This document shows positions 49,400-59,604 of a stretch of 64,000 bases of DNA, in pieces (position 1 is the stretch's first letter; each line of letters starts with the position of its first letter). The stretch spans positions 1,178,001 to 1,242,000 of the forward strand of contig NZ_CADDWJ010000001.1 of NCBI RefSeq assembly GCF_902809855.1, given 5' to 3'. Under the pieces are notes generated by a model that saw only the letters and a list, made by a program, of their open reading frames with translations, was not told the DNA's origin and made no database searches. Both the position numbers and the translations under genes were made by a program. Source of the DNA: Acinetobacter sp. Marseille-Q1618 (GTDB lineage: Bacteria > Pseudomonadota > Gammaproteobacteria > Pseudomonadales > Moraxellaceae).

Positions 49400-50644
49400 T
49401 CAAGCAATAAAAGTTTGAATGACTTTTCCTTTAATGGTTTGATCAATTAAAGGCGTATTTTTCCCATGTGAAAGAATACTGTCTTGATTAATCAACCATT
49501 CCAACGCTGGATCAAGCAACACTAAACCAGCTTGTTGTTGCCAAGATTCGGTCATATTTGCAACTTGTGCAGGGGCAAGCGTCACTTTTTCTACCCATTC
49601 TAAGGGTGTAAACAAACCTTCTTCTACAAGTTTTATGCCTAAAGCAACATAAGTATCAAATGCTGTAATCCCTGGTAAAGTTTCAGCAAAAGGTGCAAGT
49701 TTTGCAGAACCCGTTAAGGGTTCATGATGAGTACAGATAGCATCAATCACACCCTCTTTCACGCCTTGACGTAACAATTGCTTGTCCTGTTCTGAGCGTA
49801 ACGGTGGACGCACATGTGCCAAAGAGTTAAATCCATCAATCAAAGCATCAGTTAAATGCAGTTGTTGCATCGCTACATCGGCTGTGACAGGTAAGCCCTT
49901 CGCTTTGGCATTTTTAATTAATTCAACAGATGCACCACTTGAAAGCAGACCAAAGTGGGCTTTCACCCCAGTTGCTTCAATCATTAACAAATATTTAGCA
50001 ATTGCAACGGTTTCTGCCAAGGCAGGAATCATTGGTAAGCCTTGACGAGATGCGATAAAACCCTCGTGAACACAACCATCTTTGGCAATTTGATGTTCTT
50101 CTGCATAGAACACCACGGTCATGTCTAAACCCGCAGCGTATTCTAAAGTACGAATCACCACATCATCATTTTCAAAAGTTGCATAGGCATTTGATACTGC
50201 AGTACAACCACCCTTTTTCAAGCCTGCCATATTTGCAGGTTGTTTGCCGAGTAAACCTTGTGTTTGTGCGCCAATGACTTGTAAATAAATACCCCCATCT
50301 AACATGGCTTTTTCCACTAAACCATGCACCAATGCGCCATTATCTTGCACAATTGGTTTTGAATCGGGTGGGGTAAATACATGTAGAATCCCATTTTCAC
50401 GGGCAGCTTTACCTTCGGATTTTAATGTACCATGTTGCTGTTGTCCCGGCTCACGTAAACGTGCACATAAGTCGACCATGGTTGGCATTAACCATTTTCC
50501 ACTTCCATCAATCACTTCAGTAATCTGACTTTGATCTGGACGAATGTTTAATAATTTACCATTTTCAATAAATACAGTGTCTACACGATCAGTTTTTTGA
50601 ATTGGGTCTAAGACACGGACATTTTCAATTTTTACAATACTCAT
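49400..50644 (-). CDS. pyrC': Pseudo-dihydroorotase associated with aspartate carbamoyltransferase
   Basis: A 414-residue dihydroorotase-like protein that lacks the metal site. Where an active enzyme has DxHxHxREPG, residues 58-67 read DLCARLREPG, so both histidines of the HxH pair are replaced by Cys and Arg. The later histidine motif is also changed (DVAMQQLHLTD). Such PyrC-prime proteins are known in Pseudomonas and relatives, where they are structural partners of PyrB. It follows pyrB by 12 bases in one operon. A true dihydroorotase must be encoded elsewhere. Confidence 0.9.
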   Translation of the reverse strand: MSIVKIENVRVLDPIQKTDRVDTVFIENGKLLNIRPDQSQITEVIDGSGKWLMPTMVDLCARLREPGQQQHGTLKSEGKAARENGILHVFTPPDSKPIVQDNGALVHGLVEKAMLDGGIYLQVIGAQTQGLLGKQPANMAGLKKGGCTAVSNAYATFENDDVVIRTLEYAAGLDMTVVFYAEEHQIAKDGCVHEGFIASRQGLPMIPALAETVAIAKYLLMIEATGVKAHFGLLSSGASVELIKNAKAKGLPVTADVAMQQLHLTDALIDGFNSLAHVRPPLRSEQDKQLLRQGVKEGVIDAICTHHEPLTGSAKLAPFAETLPGITAFDTYVALGIKLVEEGLFTPLEWVEKVTLAPAQVANMTESWQQQAGLVLLDPALEWLINQDSILSHGKNTPLIDQTIKGKVIQTFIA

Positions 50645-50656
50645 GACTTACCTGCC

Positions 50657-51673
50657 TTATAGTGCCATTGTGTCTAACAAACCTTGTTCTTGTAACTGAC
50701 CTTGCATCGACAAAGCCAAAACGGCCATACGCACTGCGATACCATTGGTCACTTGATTCAAAATTACCGACTGTGCACCATCTGCAATACTCGAATCAAT
50801 TTCTACACCACGGTTCATTGGGCCAGGATGCATCACGATACAATCAGGTTTTGCCAAAGCCAAGCGCTCTTTGTTCAAACCATACATTTTATAAAATTCA
50901 GCTTGTGAAGATAATGCAGGTGAATCAATCCGTTCATTTTGAATACGCAAAGTAATGATCACATCACAATCTTTGATGCCTTCATCCATTTTGTTAAATA
51001 AACGAAGACCTTCTCCATAGTCATTAAAACCGTTTGGCAATAACGTATTTGGGGCAATTACACGAATATCTTTGCAACCTAACGTTTGCAAAGCTGCAAT
51101 ATCAGAACGTGCAACACGTGAATGTTTAATATCACCGATAATCGCAATGGAAATGTCTTCAAAATTCTTTTTGGTTTCACGGCGAATAGTCAACATATCC
51201 AACATCGCTTGAGTTGGATGCGCATGACGACCATCGCCTGCATTAATGATTGCAACGTGTGGACAAACATCTTTGGCTATAAAGTGTGCTGCACCTGAAG
51301 AAGAATGACGTACTACAAAAATATCGGCCGCCATTGCCTCAAGATTCCACAAGGTATCACGTAATGTTTCACCTTTTGAGGTACTTGAACGAGCAATATC
51401 AATATTTAACACATTGGCTGATAGACGTTTTGCAGCCGCTTCAAAGGTAGTTCGTGTGCGTGTTGAATTTTCAAAAAATAAATTCATCACGGTGCGACCT
51501 TCAAGCAAGTTATTGGTAATTAGCTGATTTTGGTCATTAAAAAAGGACGCCGCAGTGTCCAGTATTTTGGTGAGAGTGTCTTTTGAAAGACCTTCGATGG
51601 TGATGAAATGTTTTAAGTTTCCATCTTTATTGAGTTGAATCTGGCTCGGAGTATGCAATGCTGCCAAGTGCAT
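50657..51673 (-). CDS. pyrB: Aspartate carbamoyltransferase catalytic subunit
   Basis: A 338-residue enzyme of pyrimidine synthesis that joins carbamoyl phosphate and aspartate. The carbamoyl-phosphate site [12 protein letters not shown], the [12 protein letters not shown] loop and [12 protein letters not shown] are intact, and [13 protein letters not shown] is the family C-terminal marker. There is no pyrI gene; instead the partner is the inactive PyrC-prime encoded directly downstream. AGGAA precedes the ATG. Confidence 0.96.
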   Translation of the reverse strand: MHLAALHTPSQIQLNKDGNLKHFITIEGLSKDTLTKILDTAASFFNDQNQLITNNLLEGRTVMNLFFENSTRTRTTFEAAAKRLSANVLNIDIARSSTSKGETLRDTLWNLEAMAADIFVVRHSSSGAAHFIAKDVCPHVAIINAGDGRHAHPTQAMLDMLTIRRETKKNFEDISIAIIGDIKHSRVARSDIAALQTLGCKDIRVIAPNTLLPNGFNDYGEGLRLFNKMDEGIKDCDVIITLRIQNERIDSPALSSQAEFYKMYGLNKERLALAKPDCIVMHPGPMNRGVEIDSSIADGAQSVILNQVTNGIAVRMAVLALSMQGQLQEQGLLDTMAL

Positions 51674-51869
51674 GAGAGATTCCTGAATCGTTAAGTTAAG
51701 GTATTATACAGATTTTCTTTTTGCGTGGCAGATGAAGATTTCAACACTTAAACTAAAATACTGTTATGTATTGAATTATAAAATAAAATTTATAGATATC
51801 ATTTCAAAGAGATAATTTAACTGCGCTTGCATACTTCAAAGATAACTGGTGAATAAATTAATTTGGTAA

Positions 51870-51893
51870 CGGCTCTAAACTCAATCAGAGCCG
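51870..51893. terminator. Hairpin between pyrB and a hypothetical gene
   Basis: CGGCTCT / AGAGCCG with a ten-base loop lies just downstream of the minus-strand gene at 51903. No T-run, so a weak terminator. Confidence 0.5.
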
Positions 51894-51902
51894 AGCAATT
51901 AT

Positions 51903-52244
51903 TTATCTCAATGCACCAATATAGTGATGTGGTACTTGTGCTTTATAAATTTCTTCTTCCGTCACCTCCGCGGCATATTGGTCATATAACATATCTTCAG
52001 AGGATTTTTGGGGTGTAATTTTCAAATGAATTAAACTTAATAATTCCTCTGAAATTTCTTTTAATTCCACATCATTACAATCTAGTGCATGTTTTACAAC
52101 ATATTCTGCATATTGTTTATTTTCAATCAGATAGCGAACATCTATTACTCTACCTGAAACTCGTCTAAAACGATTGTATAAACGTGTTGCAACTGTAAAA
52201 GTTAAATTATTTGCACGATATTCATCAACAATTAATTCTTGCAT
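51903..52244 (-). CDS. Hypothetical protein, 113 residues
   Basis: A small cytoplasmic protein with no signal peptide or membrane segment. The N-terminal half is basic (NRFRRVSGRVIDVRYLIEN); the C-terminal half is acidic (AAEVTEEEIYKAQ). No family was recognised. GGGGAAA before the ATG is a fair ribosome binding site. Its neighbours, pyrB and a LysE exporter, give no functional hint. Possibly a lineage-specific gene. Confidence 0.6.
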   Translation of the reverse strand: MQELIVDEYRANNLTFTVATRLYNRFRRVSGRVIDVRYLIENKQYAEYVVKHALDCNDVELKEISEELLSLIHLKITPQKSSEDMLYDQYAAEVTEEEIYKAQVPHHYIGALR

Positions 52245-52395
52245 TTAATTTCCCCAAGCTTTCAAAATTTTATAGTACCCATTAATTTTCACTTAAATAA
52301 TGAGTACTTTTACATGAGCAAAATACATACCAAAATTATTGTATTTATTAAATATAAGTAAATTTTCATTCAATGCGAAAATCTAATTTTAGAAC

Positions 52396-53010
52396 TTATC
52401 TTGCTATAAAATGCTGCCAACACATCTGTAATGAAATACCAATTAAAACAGCTCCCATGAGCATATTAAAAATTTTGGCACGATGTCTTTCATTTAAAAA
52501 ACCTGCCAGTTGTTGCCCTGCTATCCCCCAAATCAATAAAGACAAATAACACACAATAAAATAGATCAATACAAAAACAGCCAAATAAAATTGATTATGA
52601 GATGCTGAAAATAAGGCGGTACCTGAAACCGCAGCAATCCATGCTTTCGGATTTAACCATTGCATCAACACACCTTGCATAAAACTTGGCATTGCAACCT
52701 TTTCTTGCTCTGTTGTTTGTATTTTTTCACCATCAGCTTTGAAAATACTCCACCCAATCCAAATCAACAACGCTGTGCCTAAAATACAAATCCCATCTAA
52801 TAAAACTGGATAAATTACAAGCAATTGATATAAACCAAAACAGACGGCTGCGAGCAATAGCGTAAATCCAACTGTTGCACCTGAAATAAACCCAAACGTC
52901 TTTTTCACACCATAATTCATACTGCTACTGAGAATGGTTAAATTTACAGGACCGGGGGAAATTGACATTGAAAGCGAAAAACTAAACATGGAAAATAAAA
53001 GACTGAGCAT
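52396..53010 (-). CDS. LysE family amino-acid exporter
   Basis: A 204-residue membrane protein with about six helices. The N-terminal signature SPGPVNLTILSSSMNYGVKKTFGFISGATVGFT is typical of the LysE/RhtB family, and LNPKAWIAAVSGTALFS is its second repeat marker. It should export amino acids or similar compounds; the substrate is unknown. No clear ribosome binding site was seen before the ATG at 53010. It is divergent from rlmKL. Confidence 0.88.
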   Translation of the reverse strand: MLSLLFSMFSFSLSMSISPGPVNLTILSSSMNYGVKKTFGFISGATVGFTLLLAAVCFGLYQLLVIYPVLLDGICILGTALLIWIGWSIFKADGEKIQTTEQEKVAMPSFMQGVLMQWLNPKAWIAAVSGTALFSASHNQFYLAVFVLIYFIVCYLSLLIWGIAGQQLAGFLNERHRAKIFNMLMGAVLIGISLQMCWQHFIAR

Positions 53011-53202
53011 TTTTGTGATATTTCATTTTATAAAGTTATTCTTCAATAAGGCTAAATAGCATATTTTTCAAGCGAAATAGCTATAAATAAATACCTATTT
53101 CTAATTTTTTAAAATAAATCCTTTGGCAAATCGCAAACCCTAAGTTTTCGTCATAAAAATACGTTAAAATATCAGATTGCTTTACAGTCTTTGGAAATGT
53201 TC

Positions 53203-55407
53203 ATGAATTCGAAACCACGTCTTTCTACATATTGGGTTACCTGTGCGGATGGACTAGAAACCTTACTACAAGAAGAAATAGAAGGTTTAGGCGTTGAAAA
53301 TGTTGAACGTTTTCCGGGTCGCCTTGTCTTTAAAGGAACACTTGAGCAAGCGTATCGCGTGTGTATGTGGTCGCGTTTGGCTTCACGTGTACTTACTCCG
53401 ATCCATGTGCATGAGTTAGATTTTACCCATGATGCACGTGATGTGGCTGAAGAACTTTATGAAGGTGCAATGAATTTTGACTGGTCACTGATTTTTGCAC
53501 CACAGAGTACATTTGCCGTTCGTTTGCATGTAGAACGTGAGATTAAAGTGAATACTCAATTTGCCACTTTACGTGTTAAGGATGGTGTGGTTGACTCATT
53601 TATGGAAGCAGTTGGTAAGCGTCCAAGTATTGATATTAAACAACCTGAGATCACTTTATATGTTTTAGCAGGTAAAACTGAACATACTTATTGCTTAGAT
53701 TTATCAGGCGATTCTTTACATAAACGTGGTTATCGCCGTTATATGACCGATGCACCGATTAAAGAAAACCTTGCTGCAGCAATATTACAAAAAGCCAAAC
53801 TCAAACAGCGTCATCCAGACATTATTCTCGACCCGATGTGTGGTTCAGGCACATTTATTATTGAATCTTTAATGATTTTAACTGATCGTGCACCAGGTTT
53901 AGTCCGCCGTTTTGGTTTCTTGGGTTGGAATGGGCATGATCATGATCTTTGGATGAGCATCAAAGCCGAAGCTGCTGAACGTCATAAAGATGCGATGGCG
54001 CAGCCATTACCCCAGTTTTATGCCTATGATGCTGACTGGGAAGCGGTGAAAGCCACCAAACAAAATATCATTGCTGCAGGTTTTGAATCTGTTTTAGATC
54101 AAATTAAAATTGAAGAACGCACGCTAGCGGATTGGCCAGATTTTCAAGCGGAAGGTAAATCTGCTTTTGTCGTAACCAATCCACCATATGGTGAACGTTT
54201 AGGTGATAAAGCATCAAATCGTGCGTTGTATTTAGGTCTTTCTGCGCTATTACAAAACAATTTCCCAAATCAGTATGCGGCTGTGATCGCTGCTGCTGTT
54301 GAGCAAGCCGATGTACTTGCATTTAACAATCCGCAAATTTTACGTTTAATGAATGGTAAATTACCGATTTACGTTCGCTTTGGGGATATTAAGCCTGCAA
54401 CTGTTGTTAAACCGTTCCTTGCTGATTGGCAACCTCAACAATTTGAAAAAATTGAAGGCGCTGAAGACTTTACTAACCGCTTGCAAAAAAATATGCAAAC
54501 TTTGAAAAAGTGGGCAGTTAAAGAAAATATTCATTGTTTACGTTTATATGATGCTGATTTACCAGACTTTAATGTTGCTGTAGATTTATATGGTGAACGT
54601 CTACATGTGCAAGAATATGCCCCACCAAAAACCATTGATCCTGAAAAAGCCAAAAAGCGTTTTAATCTTGCATTGGCTGCGATTCGTGCTGTGACAGGTT
54701 TAGGTCGTGATGCGATCTTTATCAAAACACGTGCGCGCCAAGAAGGTAAAAACCAATATTCAAAACAAAGCACTGCCTCAAAACGTTTTATCGTGCAAGA
54801 AGGTAAAGCCAAGATTTTGGTGAATTTAACCGATTATTTAGATACAGGATTATTCTTAGATCACCGTCAAATGCGTTTAAAAATTGCTGCTGAAGCCAAA
54901 GGCAAGCATTTCCTAAATTTGTATAGTTACACATCTACAGCAAGTTTACATGCAGCTTTAGGTGGCGCAGCAAGCACAACCAGTGTTGACTTATCCAACA
55001 CCTATTTAAACTGGTCAAAAGAGAATTTTGTCTTGAATGGTTTAACTGTAGACCATGCAGACGAGCAACACCAATTTTTTGCAAGTGACTGCTTTGAATG
55101 GCTAAAAGAAGGTCATGAACAATATGACTTGATCTTTATTGACCCTCCAACATTCTCAAACTCGAAAAAATTCTATGGTACTTTTGACGTACAACGTGAC
55201 CACATTTCACTTATTAAACGTGCAATGAATCGTTTAAGTACGCAAGGCACTTTATATTTCTCAAATAACTATCGTGGTTTTGAAATGGATGAGGAAATTG
55301 AAGCCTTATATGATGTGCAAGAAATTAGCCATGAAACCATTGGCTTAGATTTCAAACGCAATCAAAAAATCCATAGAGCATGGAAAATTACGCATATCCA
55401 AAACTAA
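53203..55407 (+). CDS. rlmKL: Bifunctional 23S rRNA methyltransferase RlmKL
   Basis: A 734-residue fused enzyme. Residues 1-160 are a THUMP-containing part. The first methyltransferase half (RlmL, m2G2445) has DPMCGSGTFIIESL and the catalytic NPPYGERLGD. The second half (RlmK, m7G2069) has the SAM site NLYSYTSTASLHAALGGA and DPPTFSNSKKF. The start at 53203 has GGAAA upstream; an ATG four codons earlier is possible. The fusion is normal for gammaproteobacteria. The gene stands alone. Confidence 0.95.
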   Translation: MNSKPRLSTYWVTCADGLETLLQEEIEGLGVENVERFPGRLVFKGTLEQAYRVCMWSRLASRVLTPIHVHELDFTHDARDVAEELYEGAMNFDWSLIFAPQSTFAVRLHVEREIKVNTQFATLRVKDGVVDSFMEAVGKRPSIDIKQPEITLYVLAGKTEHTYCLDLSGDSLHKRGYRRYMTDAPIKENLAAAILQKAKLKQRHPDIILDPMCGSGTFIIESLMILTDRAPGLVRRFGFLGWNGHDHDLWMSIKAEAAERHKDAMAQPLPQFYAYDADWEAVKATKQNIIAAGFESVLDQIKIEERTLADWPDFQAEGKSAFVVTNPPYGERLGDKASNRALYLGLSALLQNNFPNQYAAVIAAAVEQADVLAFNNPQILRLMNGKLPIYVRFGDIKPATVVKPFLADWQPQQFEKIEGAEDFTNRLQKNMQTLKKWAVKENIHCLRLYDADLPDFNVAVDLYGERLHVQEYAPPKTIDPEKAKKRFNLALAAIRAVTGLGRDAIFIKTRARQEGKNQYSKQSTASKRFIVQEGKAKILVNLTDYLDTGLFLDHRQMRLKIAAEAKGKHFLNLYSYTSTASLHAALGGAASTTSVDLSNTYLNWSKENFVLNGLTVDHADEQHQFFASDCFEWLKEGHEQYDLIFIDPPTFSNSKKFYGTFDVQRDHISLIKRAMNRLSTQGTLYFSNNYRGFEMDEEIEALYDVQEISHETIGLDFKRNQKIHRAWKITHIQN

Positions 55408-55425
55408 AACAAATGTTTTAAGGAA

Positions 55426-55881
55426 TTAGTGTGCCTCTGGACTCGTGTAAATGGTGATTTTGTCTTCACCATGCACCGTTATCGTATTTCCAAGCACACT
55501 GATTCCATATTCTGTTACTTTTGCTTTATTTGGGATAAATGGTTTTTTCTGCACTAAATTCTGTGGAAAGTGCGCTTCTTGACGCTGTTGTTCATAATCA
55601 TTTAATACCACATAAGCCAAATGATCTTTTTTAATAGCATTAGACTGCTGATCTGCCAATTGGTGATTGGTTTCATTTTGATGCTCTATAGAGTTCTGCA
55701 CATCCCGCTTTACTGCTGTAATCACTACAGGCGTAATTGTTCCTACATAATCAACATCCGTTGCCAGCACCTCATCTTTAATGGGTGAAATCGAGAAAGC
55801 GCTAGAACATACACAACTTAGCAAAATCCCGAGCAAGCAACATTGAGAATTTTGACCATATTTTTTCAGCCCCATGCCCAT
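55426..55881 (-). CDS. Exported hypothetical protein, 151 residues
   Basis: The N terminus carries a signal-like hydrophobic run CCLLGILLSCVCSSAFS after KKYGQ; the cysteines make a lipoprotein unlikely but possible. The mature part is hydrophilic, with NETNHQLADQQ and a closing strand region KVTEYGISVLGNTITVHGEDKITIY. No family was recognised. GGAG lies before the ATG. It converges on rlmKL with an 18-base gap and no clear terminator. The 332-base stretch upstream (55882-56213) is AT-rich and shows no gene. Confidence 0.6.
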   Translation of the reverse strand: MGMGLKKYGQNSQCCLLGILLSCVCSSAFSISPIKDEVLATDVDYVGTITPVVITAVKRDVQNSIEHQNETNHQLADQQSNAIKKDHLAYVVLNDYEQQRQEAHFPQNLVQKKPFIPNKAKVTEYGISVLGNTITVHGEDKITIYTSPEAH

Positions 55882-56276
55882 TTTAAGCTCCTATCTGTAT
55901 TTTTATTATCCTATTCAACTTAACAACTTTTAGTAACTACAACAACCTTAAATCTTAACTTCCCGATAATCAGCATTTTTAAAATATATTTATTATTTTA
56001 TTTCAATAACTTAAAAATATAATGTTTAATAAAATACTATTTGCCCAATTTAAACTTTCTAGATTATTCCAGTTTTATTTGATAAAAAGTTGAAATGGTT
56101 TTCTTTGGCTCATTCGTCAGTTTGGTATTTAAAATCGTAAAAAGAGCATTCAAAAATGTCATAAATTATGACAAAGCTATCACTTTAATTTGATATTTTG
56201 ACATATTTAACAATTGATAAAATTTAATTTTAATTCTAAAGTGGTCTTAGATGTTTCAATCACGTTTGGGAAAATC

Positions 56277-56519
56277 ATGCGATATAAAATTATTGATACT
56301 TATCATCATAACGATACTCAACGCTACATCGCAAAATGCTTAAAACCACACTCTCCTTTATTTATCACTTTAGAAAGTGACCGTACTTTATGCAGAGAAA
56401 TTGACATCATTGATGTTAATTTAGAAACCAATAAAGCTACATGGGCAACTGGAGAAAAAATTTCCTTAAATGTTTTGAATCAATTTGATCATTTAGAAAA
56501 AATTTATGAGTTAAATTGA
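56277..56519 (+). CDS. Small hypothetical protein, 80 residues
   Basis: The ATG at 56277 has GGGAAAA upstream; the open frame extends back to 56214 but without a site. The protein is soluble with mixed charge (YKIIDTYHHNDTQRYIAKCLK, LESDRTLCREIDIIDVNLET). No family was recognised. It has its own AT-rich upstream region and is not obviously in an operon. Confidence 0.55.
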   Translation: MRYKIIDTYHHNDTQRYIAKCLKPHSPLFITLESDRTLCREIDIIDVNLETNKATWATGEKISLNVLNQFDHLEKIYELN

Positions 56520-56624
56520 ATACCTCATTCAGATCAAAAAATTAATTTTCAAATCAATAAGATGTTTTGAAATACATGTAGAATAATAATCATTGATTTT
56601 AAATTATATTTTATTTAGCAACAT

Positions 56625-57239
56625 TTAACTTAAGGCTGCTAACAAATTTCTTTTTGCGTTCTCTTCAAATCTTTGTTGAAAATATTCAGTCTGAAATAAT
56701 GGCTGTTGTTGATAAAACTGTGTCAAAATTTCCGCCCTTTTCACTTGATAAATATCAGGTTTTACCCAAGCATATTCTTGTTGGATTTGCTTTTCATACT
56801 CGGTAAAGCGTTGTGGTGAAGCGCCTAAGATAGCAAGATCAATATCCAATAAATATTTTAAATCATGTACTTTGGTTGGCAGATGTTTTTTAGTCGCAAT
56901 AATCCATTTAGCGACTTTTTCAAGTTCAGCTTTTTTTAAAATACCCATACAATGTTTAAGCATTATTTTGGCACTTTGTTCTTCATTATCTGAGGCTTGT
57001 GGATTATAAATCACATCATGAAACCAAATGGCTAACTCAACGGCTATTGGATCATGCAGTTGATCTTTAATTTGATGAAAGAGATTTAAGCATTCCACAA
57101 TATGTTGATGTGTATGATAATAATTATGTGAATAAGCATAATTAAGTATCGAGAATAATGATGATTGCGCAGTTGTGAAATTTACTCGCTCAGAAAATTG
57201 TGTCCAATACTGCTGAAATTGCTCTTGATCATTTTGCAT
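56625..57239 (-). CDS. HD-domain phosphohydrolase-like protein
   Basis: A 204-residue protein with HD-type metal ligands: YYHTHQHIVECL, then the HD pair in IWFHDVIYNP. This matches predicted metal-dependent HD phosphohydrolases of unknown substrate. The start at 57239 has AGGAG eight bases upstream; a GTG three codons earlier sits on that site. It follows yaaA by 30 bases in the same direction, so they may share a transcript. Confidence 0.85.
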   Translation of the reverse strand: MQNDQEQFQQYWTQFSERVNFTTAQSSLFSILNYAYSHNYYHTHQHIVECLNLFHQIKDQLHDPIAVELAIWFHDVIYNPQASDNEEQSAKIMLKHCMGILKKAELEKVAKWIIATKKHLPTKVHDLKYLLDIDLAILGASPQRFTEYEKQIQQEYAWVKPDIYQVKRAEILTQFYQQQPLFQTEYFQQRFEENAKRNLLAALS

Positions 57240-57269
57240 TAGACACACTCCTCTTACAATCTAAAATCC

Positions 57270-58049
57270 TTAAGCGGCTTGCTCATCTCGCTTAAACACT
57301 AGTTCACCTTTTAGTGAGCTTTCGGCATCAAAATAATAACCATCCGTGTTAAAAGCTTTTAAAGCCTCAATTGTTTCAATCTGATTTTCAATCATAAATC
57401 GTGCCATCAAACCCCGTGCTTTTTTTGCATAAAAACTAATCACTTTATACTGACCATTTTTTTGATCAAGAAAAACAGGTTTGATAATCTCTGCTTCAAT
57501 TTTATTTTCTTTAACTGCTTTATAATATTCATCTGATGCAAGATTTACTAAAATTTTAGTACCTGCATGTTGTAAATCTTGATTAATCAAATCGGTAATT
57601 TTATCTCCCCAAAACTCATATAAATTATTTCCCGCTGAATTTTTAAGCTTTGTTCCCATTTCCAAACGGTAAGGCATCATCAAATCCAAAGGTCTTAACA
57701 AACCATAGAGCCCAGACAACATACGTAAATGTTTTTGTGAATATTCAATATTTTTTATAGTTAGATGATAAGCATCTAAACCTGTATAGACATCACCTTT
57801 AAAAGCGAAAATGGCTTGGCGTGCATTAGAAAAGTTAAAATCAGTTGTCCAATCACGAAAACGCGCAACATTTAAACTGGCAATTTTTTCACTGACGTTC
57901 ATTAAACTTGCAATTTCAGTTGCAGATAAGGCCTGACACACTGTGATCAATTGTTCTGAAGCATCCAACAGTCTTGGCATTGTGTGCTGATCAGTTGGCA
58001 AATCTGTTTCATAATCCAATGTTTTTGCAGGAGAAATTAGAGCAAGCAT
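57270..58049 (-). CDS. yaaA: Peroxide stress protein YaaA
   Basis: A 259-residue YaaA/DUF328 protein. Family marks are the start [67 protein letters not shown] and the C-terminal [16 protein letters not shown]. In E. coli it limits iron-driven DNA damage under peroxide. GGAAA precedes the ATG. Neighbours give no further clue. Confidence 0.93.
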   Translation of the reverse strand: MLALISPAKTLDYETDLPTDQHTMPRLLDASEQLITVCQALSATEIASLMNVSEKIASLNVARFRDWTTDFNFSNARQAIFAFKGDVYTGLDAYHLTIKNIEYSQKHLRMLSGLYGLLRPLDLMMPYRLEMGTKLKNSAGNNLYEFWGDKITDLINQDLQHAGTKILVNLASDEYYKAVKENKIEAEIIKPVFLDQKNGQYKVISFYAKKARGLMARFMIENQIETIEALKAFNTDGYYFDAESSLKGELVFKRDEQAA

Positions 58050-58168
58050 AAAGTTTCCAGATCAAAAATGATCTTCATAATATAACAGTTGCACTGATTT
58101 TATGCGAATCGTGTTTTTAGCCCTCAATAATCGTTAAAATAAATCATTTTGAGCAATATCCAAAGTTT

Positions 58169-58801
58169 ATGTTTGAACATATGTTAATCCAAGGTCAAGC
58201 GGGCAACATTGATATTTTGGTTAATTATCCTGAAGGAGAGATAAAAGCTTTTGCAATTGTTTGCCATCCTCATCCTTTGCAAGGTGGCACTCCTTTACAT
58301 AAAGTTCCTACCTTACTCACACAAATTTTTAATCAGAATGGCTGTATTGTTTATCGTCCTTTTTTTCGCGGTTTAGGACAAACTGAAGGTACACATGATG
58401 ATGGTTTTGGTGAAACTGATGATATTTTAGCTGTGATTCAGCATCTCTATCGTTTACATCCTGAACTTAATTTTTATGCTGGTGGTTTTAGTTTTGGAGC
58501 ACATGTTTTAGCAAAATGCAATGTTCAGCTTCCCCCACAACACAAACCAAAACAAATGATTTTATGTGGTTTACCCACTGCTAGAGTACGTGGTATCCGT
58601 GAATATAAAACACCACACTTACAAGGTGATATTTTATTTATTCATGGTGAAAAAGATGAAATTACTCGACTTTCTGACCTGCTGATTTGGGCTACACTAC
58701 AAAAACATCTAATTACCGTTTTACCTGGTGCGAATCATTTTTTTACAGGATATTTAAAGCAATTAAATCTCGCAATTTCACGTTTTTTGAAGGTTGAATA
58801 G
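58169..58801 (+). CDS. Alpha/beta hydrolase
   Basis: A 210-residue single-domain hydrolase. The oxyanion region CHPHPLQGGT is at residues 32-41, and the nucleophile elbow GGFSFGAH gives S108. The C-terminal IHGEKDEITR and GANHFFTG supply the Asp and His. It resembles the dienelactone-hydrolase-like YheT/COG2945 group, whose substrates are unknown. A frame-independent hairpin region follows (58848-58937) before the next gene. Confidence 0.85.
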   Translation: MFEHMLIQGQAGNIDILVNYPEGEIKAFAIVCHPHPLQGGTPLHKVPTLLTQIFNQNGCIVYRPFFRGLGQTEGTHDDGFGETDDILAVIQHLYRLHPELNFYAGGFSFGAHVLAKCNVQLPPQHKPKQMILCGLPTARVRGIREYKTPHLQGDILFIHGEKDEITRLSDLLIWATLQKHLITVLPGANHFFTGYLKQLNLAISRFLKVE

Positions 58802-58847
58802 CCCTATTGTACTCTTCTGGATTTTTCAATCTTGTGTAAAGTTTTAG

Positions 58848-58937
58848 GCTCTAGACTAACAGAGTAGTTATGTTAATCTAGAGCTTAAGTAATTATTTTA
58901 GAATCATATTTCCTCAAGTTTTTACTTGGGGAAATAT
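58848..58937. other. Two consecutive hairpins between hydrolase and PaiB-like gene
   Basis: The first hairpin is GCTCTAGACTAAC / GTTAATCTAGAGC (58848-58884, 13-bp stem with one wobble, 11-base loop). The second is ATATTTCCTCAAGT / ACTTGGGGAAATAT (58906-58937, 14 bp with one wobble, four-base loop). The first can end the hydrolase transcript; the second lies in the leader of the next gene. Confidence 0.55.
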
Positions 58938-58980
58938 TTAAATAAAAAATTCACAATCATCATGTTAAAAGTGAAGTTAT

Positions 58981-59604
58981 ATGTTCATTGCACCTGAATT
59001 CCAAGAAACCCGACCTGAAGAAATTCAACGTCTTGTTCAAGATTATCCATTGGCAACAATCGTTACGCAAACCAATCAAGGTTTGATTGCCAATCATATT
59101 CCTTTACTTTTTAAGTCTGAACACATATTGCTCGGTCATATTGCCAAGGCCAATGAAATGTATGCTTTGATTACTGAGAATCAAAATGTACTTGTAATAT
59201 TCAAAGGTGAAGATGCTTATATTTCTGCCAATGATTATCCGAGTAAATGGGTTGACCATAAAAAAGTACCAACATGGAATTATCAAGCGGTACATATAAA
59301 TGGCACATTAAAATTCTATGATGATCAAAAATCTAAACTTGCCGCAGTGGGCATGCTGACCAAAATACAAGAACAAAAAACCAATGCAGAGCAGGCATGG
59401 AAAATGTCCGATGCACCAAAAGATTATATTATTCATTTACTTGAGGATTTAGTAGTATTTGAAATTCAAATCACACGCATACAAGCACAATCAAAACTCA
59501 GTCAAAATCGTGAAGCAACAGATTTTGATGCCGTGATTAAACGCCTCAAAGACCGTCAACAAGATAATTTAGCTCAAGCAATGTCGAACTTACCACGCGA
59601 TTAG
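58981..59604 (+). CDS. PaiB-like FMN-binding regulator
   Basis: A 207-residue PaiB/FMN-binding split-barrel protein. Marks are MFIAPEFQETRPEEIQRLVQDYPLATIVT, NHIPLLFKSEHILLGHIAKAN and the VPTWNYQAVHINGTL block. Bacillus PaiB was described as a negative regulator of protease and sporulation genes; in other bacteria the role is unclear. It converges on rtcR with a four-base overlap of the 3' ends. Confidence 0.88.
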   Translation: MFIAPEFQETRPEEIQRLVQDYPLATIVTQTNQGLIANHIPLLFKSEHILLGHIAKANEMYALITENQNVLVIFKGEDAYISANDYPSKWVDHKKVPTWNYQAVHINGTLKFYDDQKSKLAAVGMLTKIQEQKTNAEQAWKMSDAPKDYIIHLLEDLVVFEIQITRIQAQSKLSQNREATDFDAVIKRLKDRQQDNLAQAMSNLPRD

